NCBI GenBank assembly: GCA_934463455.1
Contig: CAKSJU010000028.1
Span: 1-23,083 of the forward strand
Reading direction: 5' to 3'
Origin: an uncultured Clostridia bacterium
GTDB taxonomy: Bacteria > Bacillota > Clostridia > UBA1381
Length of the DNA stretch: 23,083 nt
Of the stretch, positions 6,336 through 14,718 are shown in pieces; position 1 is the stretch's first letter; the number at the start of each line of letters is the position of its first letter. The position numbers and the translations under genes were made by a program. The notes beneath the pieces are model-generated. The model saw nothing but the letters and a program-made list of their open reading frames with translations, searched no databases and was not told where the DNA came from.

Positions 6336-7160
6336 ATGATAACACGTTTTACAAAATCGCAGAATATTTCCTCGGACGGCATATCCGCCGAAAGGAAAAC
6401 AATATACGGCAGTTTTCCCACGCATTGGCACGACTTTGCCGAAATAGAATTTATCCTGGACGGAAGCGGAGAATATGTAATAGACGGAAAAAAATACAAT
6501 ATCGAAAAAAACATGCTTTTTTTTATGACCCCGATAAACTTTCACAGAGTAAAATTAAATGACAGCGGAGCGGATATAGTTAATATAATGTTTTCGGAAA
6601 ATATCTGCAACAACAATACTTTGTTTACGCTTACCTCCGGAATAAATGAAAATGCGGTGCTTTTTCCCGAGCATGACGCGAAATTTGTAAGATGTCTTTT
6701 GGCAGAGCTTATCACCGCGGTTAAACAAAAGGACAGAATTTATTATACCACGCTTCTCGATACTCTTTTATTAAAAACCGTAAAGCGTTCAAAAAATAAA
6801 AGCATCCCCGCTTTGACCTATGTTCAATCGGCAATGCTTTATATATTGAATAATTTCCGCGCTGACATTACTCTTTCCGATACCGCAAAATATGTGGGAC
6901 TTTCCCCGGCATATTTAAGCTCTGTATTTTCAAAAGAAGCGGGAGTTAATTTTAAAGAATATCTGAATGTGATACGCTTTAATTATGCTCAAAAAATGCT
7001 CACATATTCCGACATGAGCGTTTCGGAGGTATGCTACGAAAGCGGTTTTGATGACTATGCAAATTTTATCCGCGGCTTCAAAACGCGTTTCGGAATGCCT
7101 CCCGGAAAATTCCGCAAGGAAAATAAAATCTCCGAGGAATTTTTGATAAAACCGGAGTGA
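6336..7160 (+). CDS. AraC-family transcriptional regulator with N-terminal cupin
   Basis: A DNA-binding regulator of 274 residues. The N-terminal cupin-like sensor has FPTHWHDFAEIEFILDGSG and a later INFHRV. The C-terminal pair of helix-turn-helices runs from ITLSDTAKYVGLSPAYLSSV through VSEVCYESGFDDYANFIRGF to FKTRFGMPPGKFRK, the standard AraC/XylS signature. The ATG at 6336 has GGAG 8 nt upstream. It is divergent from the GH38-ROK-SIS-Tal operon, the usual arrangement for a local sugar-responsive activator; the ligand is probably a mannoside or a product of it (inference). Its own promoter overlaps one of two phased direct repeats, suggesting autoregulation, and a structured leader precedes it. 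Confidence 0.9.
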   Translation: MITRFTKSQNISSDGISAERKTIYGSFPTHWHDFAEIEFILDGSGEYVIDGKKYNIEKNMLFFMTPINFHRVKLNDSGADIVNIMFSENICNNNTLFTLTSGINENAVLFPEHDAKFVRCLLAELITAVKQKDRIYYTTLLDTLLLKTVKRSKNKSIPALTYVQSAMLYILNNFRADITLSDTAKYVGLSPAYLSSVFSKEAGVNFKEYLNVIRFNYAQKMLTYSDMSVSEVCYESGFDDYANFIRGFKTRFGMPPGKFRKENKISEEFLIKPE

Positions 7161-7220
7161 TGCCCTCATTTGCTTGATATATCGTCAAATTATGCACCGA
7201 AGGCAAAATCTGCGCTAAGG

Positions 7221-7661
7221 TTATAAATGTCTGAAAAGTGCAACCGCAATTCCCAAAAGTGCTCCGGCAAAAACCTCTGTCGGAGTATGACCCAAAAGCT
7301 CTTTAAGCTTTTTTTCGGTATTTTCAAAATTATTTTTACCCCATTCATCAACAAGCATATTAAGAATTTTTGCCTGTTGTCCGGCAGCACGGCGGACTCC
7401 CGCCGCATCATACATAACCACCAATGCCACAACCACACTTATTGCAAACATCGTACTTGAAAAGCCTTCCTTCAAGCCTACCGACGCAGCAAGGCTTACA
7501 ACAAATGACGCATGCGAGCTCGGCATTCCCCCAGAGCCTATCAACCGTCTGAAATCAAGCTTTTTCTTCTTTATAAATACCAGTATTACTTTTAAAACCT
7601 GTGCTATAAACCAGGCAATTATTGTCGTTACCAAAATAGACGATGAATAAAAATCCGACAC
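7221..7661 (-). CDS. yuiD: Divergent PAP2-family membrane protein (YuiD type)
   Basis: A small integral membrane protein of 146 residues with four or five hydrophobic segments. It belongs to the divergent PAP2 family (DUF212), whose motifs are GSGGMPSSHASFVVSLA around 43-60 and LGHTPTEVFAGALLG near the C-terminus; these histidines correspond to the phosphatidic-acid-phosphatase active site. A role in dephosphorylating a lipid or prenyl pyrophosphate is suggested by its place directly after the prenyl diphosphate synthase, but the substrate is unknown. The start is GTG at 7661, with GGAG 9 nt upstream, 17 nt after the ispA stop. It ends the nine-gene operon. I see no convincing terminator in the 60 bp before the converging AraC stop. 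Confidence 0.85.
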   Translation of the reverse strand: MSDFYSSSILVTTIIAWFIAQVLKVILVFIKKKKLDFRRLIGSGGMPSSHASFVVSLAASVGLKEGFSSTMFAISVVVALVVMYDAAGVRRAAGQQAKILNMLVDEWGKNNFENTEKKLKELLGHTPTEVFAGALLGIAVALFRHL

Positions 7662-7678
7662 CTTTTTAATCTCCTTTG

Positions 7679-8566
7679 TTAATTTTTCCTATTTGTCAAA
7701 AGTTCGGCGAGCTGCAAAAGATTGTCTGCTTTTGCACCGAATATATCAAGTGCCGCCTTTGCTTTATTCGTATATTTCTCGGCAAGCTTCTCTGCCTCTT
7801 CCACGGATGTCAGCGACACATATGTATTTTTATGATTTTGCGCATCGCTTCCCGTCCTTTTTCCGAGAACCTTTTCATCACCCACCACATCGAGTATATC
7901 GTCCCGAATCTGGAATGCAATTCCAAGATTCAGACAGTATTCGTCCACAGCCTTAATACTTTTCTCATCAGCTCCGGCAAGAACGGCTCCGCACACTCCC
8001 GAAGCTCTTATTATCGCTCCAGTCTTCAAAGCGTGCAGGTTTTTAAGCTCATCGAGCGTAAGCTTTTTGTTTTCGCTTTCAATATCTATTATCTGACCGC
8101 CTATCATTCCCATCGCTCCGGCAGAACGTGCCAAAACCGAGATTGCTTTTAAAATATTTTTATCCTTTATATTTTCGTTTTCATACGAAGAAGTGATTTC
8201 AAATGCCATGGTCAAAAGTGCGTCACCCGCAAGTATTGCTGTCGCTTCGTCAAATTTTATATGGTTTGTCGGCATTCCTCTTCTCAAATCATCATTATCC
8301 ATCGCGGGAAGGTCATCATGAATAAGAGAATATGTGTGTATCATTTCCATTGCACACGCAAAGGGCAATGCGTCCTTCTCTCCTCCGCCGCACATTTCGC
8401 ACGCAAAAAGCATTATTATCGGGCGAAGTCTTTTTCCGCCTGCCATAAGGCTGTACCACATGGCTTCAAATACTCTTTTTTGCGTAATATTTTCGACAGC
8501 GACATATTTGTCGAGTGCGTTTTCGATTAATTCCCTTTTATTTTTTAATTTCTCTTTAAATTCCAT
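7679..8566 (-). CDS. ispA: Farnesyl diphosphate synthase (polyprenyl synthetase)
   Basis: A trans-prenyltransferase of 295 residues that condenses isopentenyl and allylic diphosphates for undecaprenyl, quinone or other isoprenoid synthesis. The first aspartate-rich motif is DDLPAMDNDDLRRG (D84, D85, D90), in the longer form typical of bacterial FPP synthases, preceded by HTYSLIH. The second is FQIRDDILDVVGD (D222, D223, D226). Also present are GGKRLRP, LLTMAFE and KTGAIIRA, all family landmarks. The ATG at 8566 follows the xseB stop by 2 nt, with GAGGAA inside the end of xseB. The xseA-xseB-ispA order is widely conserved in Firmicutes. Other chain-length specificity cannot be excluded from sequence alone. 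Confidence 0.93.
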   Translation of the reverse strand: MEFKEKLKNKRELIENALDKYVAVENITQKRVFEAMWYSLMAGGKRLRPIIMLFACEMCGGGEKDALPFACAMEMIHTYSLIHDDLPAMDNDDLRRGMPTNHIKFDEATAILAGDALLTMAFEITSSYENENIKDKNILKAISVLARSAGAMGMIGGQIIDIESENKKLTLDELKNLHALKTGAIIRASGVCGAVLAGADEKSIKAVDEYCLNLGIAFQIRDDILDVVGDEKVLGKRTGSDAQNHKNTYVSLTSVEEAEKLAEKYTNKAKAALDIFGAKADNLLQLAELLTNRKN

Positions 8567-8568
8567 TA

Positions 8569-8805
8569 TTATTCCTCTTCATCTATAAAATTTTGCTTTT
8601 CCTTTTCGCCGTCCGCTCCCGCCAAAAGCACGGATACTTTCTTTTCGGCCGCGTCCAGCATACTGCGGCAGCTCTTTGAAAGCTTTATTCCCGCCTCAAA
8701 ATAGTTAAGCGCCTCTTCCAAGCTTGCTTCTCCGCTTTCCAGCTTTTCAACAATTTCCTCAAGCTCTTTCATTGATTCTTCAAATTTTTTTGCCACATCA
8801 AGCAC
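8569..8805 (-). CDS. xseB: Exodeoxyribonuclease VII small subunit
   Basis: A 78-residue acidic helical protein, partner of XseA in exonuclease VII, which degrades single-stranded DNA from both ends in repair and recombination. The family signature SMKELEEIVEKLESGEASLE is followed by ALNYFEAGIKLSKSCR. The start is taken as GTG at 8805, but the AAAGG upstream is only about 2 nt away; the GTG three codons later (8796) has better spacing, so the true N-terminus may begin VAKKFEESM. It lies 52 nt after xseA and 2 nt before ispA. Confidence 0.92.
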   Translation of the reverse strand: MLDVAKKFEESMKELEEIVEKLESGEASLEEALNYFEAGIKLSKSCRSMLDAAEKKVSVLLAGADGEKEKQNFIDEEE

Positions 8806-8857
8806 AACCTTTCTTCAATAATGGGCTTAAAGCCACGTCATTTAACATTTTCAGAAG

Positions 8858-10036
8858 TTATAATACCCGACAGTTTTTCTCACCGTCGGAAAATCTCAAT
8901 CTAAACTCATCATCCGCACAAAGCTCCTTTGCAGACCTTATCACACTTCCGTCCTCTTTTGAGGCTATTGCGTAGCCCCTTGCCATAACCTGCAACGGGC
9001 TGAGTGCGTCAAGCTTTGCACATGCTTTTGCCAGCCGTTCCTTATCCTTTGCAATCAGCATTGAAAAGCTTACCTGCATCTGTTTTATATAATTATCCAA
9101 AGTAATCATATAATCATTTATTTTCTCTCTCGGGTCACGCAGCTTTATTCCGTCCAGCTTTATTCTTCTTTTTTCCACACTCTGCACCAAAGCGGTTTTT
9201 AACCGCTGCTCCGTCATTCCTATTCTTGCAAAAAGCTCCATTTGCGACGGCACCGCTATTTCTGCTGCCGCAGACGGTGTAGGTGCTCTCAAATCCGCAA
9301 CAAAATCCGCAATCGTAAAGTCTGTTTCGTGCCCCACTGCCGAAATAATCGGTATTTCCGACGCATAAATCGCCCGTGCGACGATTTCCTCATTGAATGC
9401 CCACAAATCTTCAATCGAGCCGCCGCCGCGCCCCACAATCATTGTATCTATTTCCTTTGTTTTATTAAAATATTCTATTCCCTCAACTATGTTTGCCGCC
9501 GCTCCGTCCCCCTGTACCAACGACGGATATATGATAATTTCCGCATAAGGATAACGCCTTGTGATTACATTTATTATATCGCGCACGGCAGCGCCTGTGG
9601 TTGCCGTAATAACGCCGATTTTTTCGGGATACTGAGGAATCGGCTTTTTATGAGCCTGTTCAAAAAGTCCCTCCTCTTCCAACCTTTTTTTGAGCTGTTC
9701 GTATGCGATATACAAGGCTCCCACGCCGTCGGGTATCATTTCATTTATATAAAGCTGGTACGAGCCGCCCTGCTCATACACCGATACCCTGCCGCGCGCA
9801 AGTACTTTCATGCCGTCCTCCGGCATAAAATTCAACTGCGACGCCGCACTTTTGAACATTACCGCCTTAAGAACTCCGCCCTCATCTTTTAGGGTGATAT
9901 ACATATGTCCCGAATAATGAAGCTTAAAATTCGAGATTTCTCCCTTTATCCAAATATCGTTTAAGTTTACATTATTGTCAATTATTTTTTTCAGATAGCT
10001 GTTTAATTGGCTGACCGTTGCAACCTTAGGTTCCAT
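8858..10036 (-). CDS. xseA: Exodeoxyribonuclease VII large subunit
   Basis: The catalytic large subunit of exonuclease VII, 392 residues, slightly short of many family members (400-450). The N-terminal OB-fold DNA-binding domain is visible in VSQLNSYLKKIID, IWIKGEISNF and SGHMYITLKDEGG. The catalytic domain carries the family blocks IGVITATTGAAVRDIINVI, RRYPYAEIIIYPSLVQGDGA, VGRGGGSIEDLWAFNEE and ISAVGHETDFTIADFVADLRAPTPSAAAE. The long helical region and the C-terminal LSPLQVMARGYAI follow. I chose ATG at 10036, one nt after the stop of the upstream TsaD-like gene, with AAGG placed suitably; the longer open frame upstream is only overlap with that gene. Confidence 0.95.
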   Translation of the reverse strand: MEPKVATVSQLNSYLKKIIDNNVNLNDIWIKGEISNFKLHYSGHMYITLKDEGGVLKAVMFKSAASQLNFMPEDGMKVLARGRVSVYEQGGSYQLYINEMIPDGVGALYIAYEQLKKRLEEEGLFEQAHKKPIPQYPEKIGVITATTGAAVRDIINVITRRYPYAEIIIYPSLVQGDGAAANIVEGIEYFNKTKEIDTMIVGRGGGSIEDLWAFNEEIVARAIYASEIPIISAVGHETDFTIADFVADLRAPTPSAAAEIAVPSQMELFARIGMTEQRLKTALVQSVEKRRIKLDGIKLRDPREKINDYMITLDNYIKQMQVSFSMLIAKDKERLAKACAKLDALSPLQVMARGYAIASKEDGSVIRSAKELCADDEFRLRFSDGEKNCRVL

Positions 10037-10037
10037 T

Positions 10038-10961
10038 TTATCTGCCGCCTTTCTCTGCCAAAGCCGCAATCCCGACGGCATTATCCGTCGAATACTCATT
10101 TGCGGCAAAATATATTTTTCCGTTTACGTTATTAATCAAAAAATCTCTTATAAATTCATTGGACGCAACTCCGCCGACAATGAGAATATCCTCCGTTTTC
10201 TCGGATTTTACAACATTGTTCAGCATCGCGGCAAGAGTCCTTGCCACATGAACAAGCGTGCTTTTTGCTTTTTCCTCCGGCAAAATATCCATTCGTGCAA
10301 GAGCTGTTTCCGCTCCCGAAAAATTGGCATAACCGCCGTCGGTACATACTTTTGTGTTTACATATGACTCTGCGTTTTGTGCAAGCCTTTCCAATTGCTT
10401 TCCGCACGGAAATTTTATTCCGAGCAAAACTCCTATTCGGTCAATAAGCTGACCTGCACTTATATCCTTTGTTCCGCCGACAATTTCATTTTCAAAATTA
10501 TATCCGTTATATTCGGATTTTAAAATTTCGGTCGTTCCTCCCGACAAATGAACGGATAGAAATTTTTTATCCAGTAATTTTTCGTTTCCTCCGGATATAA
10601 TTCCCGCCATTATATGTCCGTCCTGATGAGAATATTCGAAAAGCGGCACTTTGAGGGTTGCCGCAGTGATTTCGGCATAGCTTTTCCCCGCAAGAAAAAC
10701 CGGCATATACGAGCCTTCGACAGTTCTCGGCTTTGTGCTTACTCCAACACCTTTTATTTCATCAATGTTAATGTCATTTACAAGTGCGCCGTAAATTGAC
10801 GGCATATTTTTTATATGTAAAAAAACAGCGTCGCTTTGTCTCAGTCCGCGCTGTCCTTCCTTTACCTCCAGAATTTTTCTTTCACTTTTTATAAATCCGC
10901 CGCCGACAGCCGCTGCGGAGGTTGTATAATTACTTGTGTCAAAGCCCAGAAAAATACTCAT
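10038..10961 (-). CDS. TsaD/Kae1-like protein (ASKHA fold), paralogue of unknown function
   Basis: A 307-residue relative of TsaD/Kae1, often annotated O-sialoglycoprotein endopeptidase. It keeps the metal-site pattern HxxxH (SHQDGHIMAG, H112 and H116), the phosphate loop GFDTSNYTTS at the N-terminus, SVHLSGGTTEI, IVGGVASNEFIRDFL and the late aspartate in STDNAVGIA (D293). It departs from true TsaD in place of the GIETSCDET and HHAGH-type blocks, so it is unlikely to be the housekeeping tRNA t6A enzyme, which is normally encoded elsewhere with TsaB/TsaE. It sits between nusB and xseA, where I recall such paralogues in other Clostridia. The ATG at 10961 has GGAG 10 nt upstream. A kinase-like or carbamoyltransferase-like activity is possible; function is not known. 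Confidence 0.8.
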   Translation of the reverse strand: MSIFLGFDTSNYTTSAAAVGGGFIKSERKILEVKEGQRGLRQSDAVFLHIKNMPSIYGALVNDINIDEIKGVGVSTKPRTVEGSYMPVFLAGKSYAEITAATLKVPLFEYSHQDGHIMAGIISGGNEKLLDKKFLSVHLSGGTTEILKSEYNGYNFENEIVGGTKDISAGQLIDRIGVLLGIKFPCGKQLERLAQNAESYVNTKVCTDGGYANFSGAETALARMDILPEEKAKSTLVHVARTLAAMLNNVVKSEKTEDILIVGGVASNEFIRDFLINNVNGKIYFAANEYSTDNAVGIAALAEKGGR

Positions 10962-10965
10962 CTTA

Positions 10966-11382
10966 TTATTTCTCCCGCGCCTTCAAAAAGCCGCCCAAAA
11001 CACCATTGACAAAAGCCGAGCATTCGGGGTCGTCATATTTTTTCTCAAGTTCAACCGCTTCGTTTACCGCAACTCTTTCCGGTACGTCATCTATATATTT
11101 AATCTCAAATATCGCAAGCTTCAAAACGCAAAGCGCGACCTTTGGTATTCTTTCTATTTTCCAATTCTCGGATATATTTTTGGATATGTCCGATTCAAGC
11201 TCTTCTTTTTTCTCCATAACTCCGAATACCGCCCGACGGATATAAGGCATATTGTCTATTGATTCCGGAGTTTCGTCCAGCATGTGAGAAATCAAAAATT
11301 CCATATCGTCATTATTTGTTTCCGCCTGGAATATAAGCTTAAATGCCTCGGCACGCGCCTGTGTTCTCGATTGTTTTTTCAT
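10966..11382 (-). CDS. nusB: Transcription antitermination factor NusB
   Basis: A 138-residue all-helical protein that binds boxA RNA with S10 (NusE) and supports rRNA antitermination. Recognised by the N-terminal TQARAEAFKLIFQAE, the middle IERIPKVALCVLKLAIFEI and the C-terminal VPERVAVNEAVELEKKYDD followed by FVNGVLGGFLK. Length and motifs are standard. ATG at 11382 follows a weak AAGGAACGGATGG site. It is 4 nt upstream of the TsaD-like gene and 61 nt after radC, so read-through from the upstream genes is likely. Confidence 0.95.
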   Translation of the reverse strand: MKKQSRTQARAEAFKLIFQAETNNDDMEFLISHMLDETPESIDNMPYIRRAVFGVMEKKEELESDISKNISENWKIERIPKVALCVLKLAIFEIKYIDDVPERVAVNEAVELEKKYDDPECSAFVNGVLGGFLKAREK

Positions 11383-11443
11383 AAGTTAAACCATCCGTTC
11401 CTTATTTTTTTAATTGAAGCAATGCTCCTTTTTTTGCTTGCGG

Positions 11444-12157
11444 TTATATATTTTCCTCTTTATAAACATCAAGCTGGTTTGACATACTTACATATTTTCC
11501 GTCAGCCACTATAATATGATCCAAAAGCTTAATATTTAAAAAGCTCAATGCCTTTTCTATTTCCAATGTCATTTTAATATCAGCCTCCGACAATTTCAAT
11601 GTGCCGTTCGGGTGATTGTGCGCTAAAATCAAATAAACAGCCTTGGTATCTATTGCAATTTTTACAATATCTCTGATTGTCACATGTACTCTGTCTGCTG
11701 AGCCTTTTCCCAATGATGTCGAACATATCACTCTGCAATCCTTGTCAAGAGAAAATAAAATTGCCGTTTCCTTTGAATATCCATAAAAGAAATTAACCGC
11801 ATATTTCCCGGCATTTTTCGGCGTAAGCCGCATATTTTTCCTGCCGTTTTCAATATCTGTATAATATTTTCTCAAAAGTGCCGCCTGAAGCTTTAATAAC
11901 GTTATTGTCTGCGGACCTATGCCCTCCACCTCGGCAAGCTCCTCTTCGCTTGCCGAGAAAACATTGTATATTGTTCCGAATTTCATTATCAGCTTGCGCG
12001 CAACCGGATTTGTATTTTTTTGAGAATTGACCGAATAAAGCAATAATTCCAGCAATTCATGAGGCTCTATCGCATCCCCGTCGCTTTCGTAAAACTTCTT
12101 TCTCAGCCTGTCTCTGTGACCTTTATGCAAATTTTTTATTTCCTCCGAGTCGGACAT
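11444..12157 (-). CDS. radC: RadC-family JAMM protein
   Basis: A 237-residue RadC/YeeS family protein. The N-terminal half has a UPF0758 helical region and a helix-hairpin-helix (EVEGIGPQTITLLKL, residues 77-91). The C-terminal half is a JAB1/MPN metal domain with the JAMM motif AHNHPNGTLKLSEAD (H180, H182, D193). Its biological role is not settled; the early link to DNA repair was withdrawn for E. coli radC, although nuclease or DNA-related functions are still proposed. I place the start at ATG 12157, with AGGAAG 8 nt upstream; the longer frame starting at a TTG (12178) would swallow that site. Confidence 0.9.
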   Translation of the reverse strand: MSDSEEIKNLHKGHRDRLRKKFYESDGDAIEPHELLELLLYSVNSQKNTNPVARKLIMKFGTIYNVFSASEEELAEVEGIGPQTITLLKLQAALLRKYYTDIENGRKNMRLTPKNAGKYAVNFFYGYSKETAILFSLDKDCRVICSTSLGKGSADRVHVTIRDIVKIAIDTKAVYLILAHNHPNGTLKLSEADIKMTLEIEKALSFLNIKLLDHIIVADGKYVSMSNQLDVYKEENI

Positions 12158-12197
12158 TTTTTGCACTTCCTTTGGCAAATTAAGTTCATTTCAAAAA

Positions 12198-13838
12198 TCA
12201 GTCGGTGTCAATCTGCATCGAGTTGTCTTCCGGTATCTCCTCCGGAGCTTCTGTCGGAGCCGGACTCGGCACCGCATAAACCGGTGCTTCCGTTTTTGTA
12301 CCTACCGCAATTTCGGTCGGCACCATTTTATACGTACTTCTCGTTATTTTTCCCGAGCTTATTGTCTGACCGTTTTCAATTACGGTTTTGTAAGTGTCAA
12401 CCACATAACCCGTCTTTCCCGCAGAAGTTACCTTTCTTGTATTTGCGGGAAGAGTTGCGTCATTAACTTCATTATTTGTCGGAGGGGTGGTCGTTACTAT
12501 TGCATGTCTGAGCTGAACGGTCCTCTCCGCGTCTCTTTTTGTTCCGACTATTGAAACATTCACCTTTCCGCCGCCTGTAGACGCTTTTATTTTTATCGGA
12601 TAATCGGTACTGTTTGTAAACTTAAAGTCGATTGCGCCATATGAAACCGTTGCGTCCTGACCCTTAGGCACATATGCCACCGTAAGTGAATGATTTCTTC
12701 TTTCATTTACTTTTAAATCCGCATAAAGCACTGCGGAATACAAGGTAGAGCTCACCTGGCATATTCCGCCGCCGACTCCCTCGGAGGATTTTCCGTTTTC
12801 AAACACCGGCGCAACCTTATAACCGTTGGCTATGGTGGTATCACCGATAGTTTCGTTATACGAAAATACTTCCCCCGGTTTCAAAACCTTTCCGTTAATT
12901 TTGCTTGCCGCAAGCGCAACATTCGAAGCACGGTTTGCGGCTTTGAGCGAATAACTCGTTGAATAGCTCGCAAGCGTCGTATTAAACAGCTTGGATTGCA
13001 AAAGCTCTGTGGACACCTTCGGCGCAATTGTGCTGACCTTTACCGCAGCAACACTTCCGGAATTTAAAAGCTCCGCCGCCTTGGAAAGCTCCGATTTATC
13101 CACATCCACTCCCGTTACCGATTCTTTTATGGCAATTTCATTTTCGTTATATTCATATTCCGCATCGGCAGGCTCCGCATGAATAATATCATAAAGCTCA
13201 TCGACGGTTATCGGCTTTGCCTCCGATTTTTCAAGAGTAACATTTATATTTTCGAAAATCCCCGCTTCAATACTCGAAAGAACCTCTGTACGCGCTTTTT
13301 CGGTATTCGGATCCTGTCCCGCTTCTCTCGGATAAATCTGTGCGGTATCTCCGTTTATTTCCGTTCGATAATCCACAAATTCACCGTTAAAGGTTGTTCC
13401 GAAGGTATAAAGTATATAATCGAGACTTTCTGTATCCGCATCAGGAACAATACCTACATCCTTTTTTCCAAATAACAGACAGAAAAAATCTGCTGAATTT
13501 TTGAAAATATTTTTTGATTTTCCGACATTAAATGCTTTCTCTGCGGTTTTTTCACCGTCCGCAACCAAAAGAATGTCCTCCGATTTAAACTTTGTCGAAT
13601 GTCCTCCGGACGTTATGCCTATTGTTTTTCCCATAAACAAATCGCTGTTTATTGCATGCTCCGCTTCCTCTTTTGTCATTCCTCCGAGATGCGTATTTCC
13701 GGCATATACGTGATTTGCTATTGTTTTTTTCGGCATGGCAAGCCCTGCGGCAATAAAACAGATAATCAAAGCCGCCGTACAGGACACTGCTATTATAATT
13801 TTATTTCTTGCGCCGGTGCGCTTTTTTTCTCTTTTCAA
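12198..13838 (-). CDS. VanW-family envelope protein with G5 domain
   Basis: A membrane-anchored extracellular protein of 546 residues. Order: basic N-terminus, one membrane segment (about 13-34), two peptidoglycan-binding-4-like domains (about 45-275), the VanW domain (about 295-435; LKPGEVFSYNETIGDTT, EGVGGGICQVSSTLYSAVL, RRNHSLTVAYVPKG), a G5-like beta domain (about 455-510) and a proline/glutamate-rich tail. VanW proteins are common in spore-forming Clostridia and occur in some vancomycin-resistance clusters, but their biochemical role is unknown; a wall-binding or wall-modifying role is inferred from the domains. The start is TTG at 13838, with GAGGG 9 nt upstream and 13 nt after the preceding stop. 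Confidence 0.9.
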   Translation of the reverse strand: MKREKKRTGARNKIIIAVSCTAALIICFIAAGLAMPKKTIANHVYAGNTHLGGMTKEEAEHAINSDLFMGKTIGITSGGHSTKFKSEDILLVADGEKTAEKAFNVGKSKNIFKNSADFFCLLFGKKDVGIVPDADTESLDYILYTFGTTFNGEFVDYRTEINGDTAQIYPREAGQDPNTEKARTEVLSSIEAGIFENINVTLEKSEAKPITVDELYDIIHAEPADAEYEYNENEIAIKESVTGVDVDKSELSKAAELLNSGSVAAVKVSTIAPKVSTELLQSKLFNTTLASYSTSYSLKAANRASNVALAASKINGKVLKPGEVFSYNETIGDTTIANGYKVAPVFENGKSSEGVGGGICQVSSTLYSAVLYADLKVNERRNHSLTVAYVPKGQDATVSYGAIDFKFTNSTDYPIKIKASTGGGKVNVSIVGTKRDAERTVQLRHAIVTTTPPTNNEVNDATLPANTRKVTSAGKTGYVVDTYKTVIENGQTISSGKITRSTYKMVPTEIAVGTKTEAPVYAVPSPAPTEAPEEIPEDNSMQIDTD

Positions 13839-13851
13839 TACGATTCACCCT

Positions 13852-14367
13852 CTATTTAAAAAATTTAAAATATTCCCGTAAATATTCAGAATATGCTTCC
13901 ATGAATGAGCAAAATTCTTTGTTTGACATAAGCACTTTAAACGTTTTATACACATTATCCACGAATTTTTCATCGAAATCCGAAAGCTGAGTGCCGTCGG
14001 TAAGCGGACATACCGATTTTGCTCTCGGGTCGATTATTATTTTCAGCTTTCCGTCCTCGGTATACGGAGTAAGCGGAAAAATTCTGCACGCAAGCGGTCT
14101 TTGAAATCTGTCGCAGTTTCCGCTGCAAAACAAAATCGGAACATTTTTCTTCTTTCCGTCGTGAATATATGTAAATTCCGATGCTTCGATTTTTGCCCAA
14201 TCGGGATTTAACAAATCGTATACTTTTTTTTCTCCGGGAAACAAATACATTCCGCAATCGTCTCCCTTACAGCATGCCTTGCGGCAGATTTTCCCGCAGT
14301 CAAAACGAGTCGGCGTACAGCCGTCAAAAAGCCTGAACAGCTGTAAATATACATATGCGGCATTCAT
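13852..14367 (-). CDS. Cysteine-cluster protein (YkgJ/FliB-like)
   Basis: A 171-residue soluble protein with ten cysteines, grouped as C24, C28, C32, C33 and C38 (DCGKICRKACCKGDDC) and C81, C85, C94 and C120 (CSGNCDRFQRPLACRIFPL). The pattern resembles the YkgJ/Fe-S or zinc cluster proteins and the N-terminal part of flagellin lysine methylase FliB; there is no methylase domain and no flagellar gene nearby. A metal or Fe-S cluster seems certain in kind but its role is unknown. ATG at 14367 has GGAGG 9 nt upstream; the longer frame upstream is not supported. It appears to be the first gene of the nine-gene minus-strand operon. Confidence 0.75.
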   Translation of the reverse strand: MNAAYVYLQLFRLFDGCTPTRFDCGKICRKACCKGDDCGMYLFPGEKKVYDLLNPDWAKIEASEFTYIHDGKKKNVPILFCSGNCDRFQRPLACRIFPLTPYTEDGKLKIIIDPRAKSVCPLTDGTQLSDFDEKFVDNVYKTFKVLMSNKEFCSFMEAYSEYLREYFKFFK

Positions 14368-14406
14368 CGCAATTATCCTCCACAAAATATTATCATTAGC
14401 TGAAAC

Positions 14407-14435
14407 GGCATATAAAAAATATACCGCCTTGTCAA
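14407..14435 (-). promoter_or_regulatory. Candidate promoter of the nine-gene operon
   Basis: On the minus strand TTGACA (14435-14430), a 17-bp spacer and TATGCC (14412-14407). The -35 box is perfect but the -10 box is weak. It lies 40 bp upstream of the cysteine-cluster gene. Confidence 0.4.
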
Positions 14436-14442
14436 CGGAACA

Positions 14443-14505
14443 GAAAAAAGGCGTCTTAAATATGATAAAAAAAGTATATGCCTTTTTACTCTCCGCACTT
14501 TTTGC
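14443..14505. repeat. Degenerate copy of the dispersed inverted-repeat element
   Basis: AAAAAAGGC (14444-14452) faces ATGCCTTTTT (14478-14487), followed by CTCCGCACTTTTT. The element at 15052 has AAAAAGGCAT, then ATGCCTTTTT, then GTTCCGGAGTTTTTT in the same order. The match is partial and AT-rich, so this copy is uncertain. The remaining intergenic sequence to 14640 is AT-rich with nothing else recognised. Confidence 0.3.
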
Positions 14506-14650
14506 AAGCAATCAAATCACATAATTTTAAACGACTTAATTGCCTATAATTCTACAAAATATATTCTACCACAAAATACGGCGAAAAACAAGTAAAATTA
14601 TATAACAAAATAAATTTTGACTCTTTTTGAATATTTTTTCAAAAAAAGAC

Positions 14651-14679
14651 TTGATTTTTTGTCAGAGTTGTGTTAAAAT
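14651..14679 (+). promoter_or_regulatory. Promoter of rpsT
   Basis: TTGATT (14651-14656), a 17-bp spacer and TAAAAT (14674-14679), 40 bp before the start codon. Confidence 0.65.
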
Positions 14680-14718
14680 GTATTGGTATTATGATTATTC
14701 TATTTGGAGGTGGAACTT

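Noticed and set aside
7161..7220. Terminator or repeat between the convergent AraC and YuiD genes
   Set aside because: Only a 5-bp ATTTG/CAAAT pairing and a GCC/GGC pair are seen, without a T tract. It vaguely recalls TGATATATCG-type clostridial repeats, but the evidence is too weak to report.
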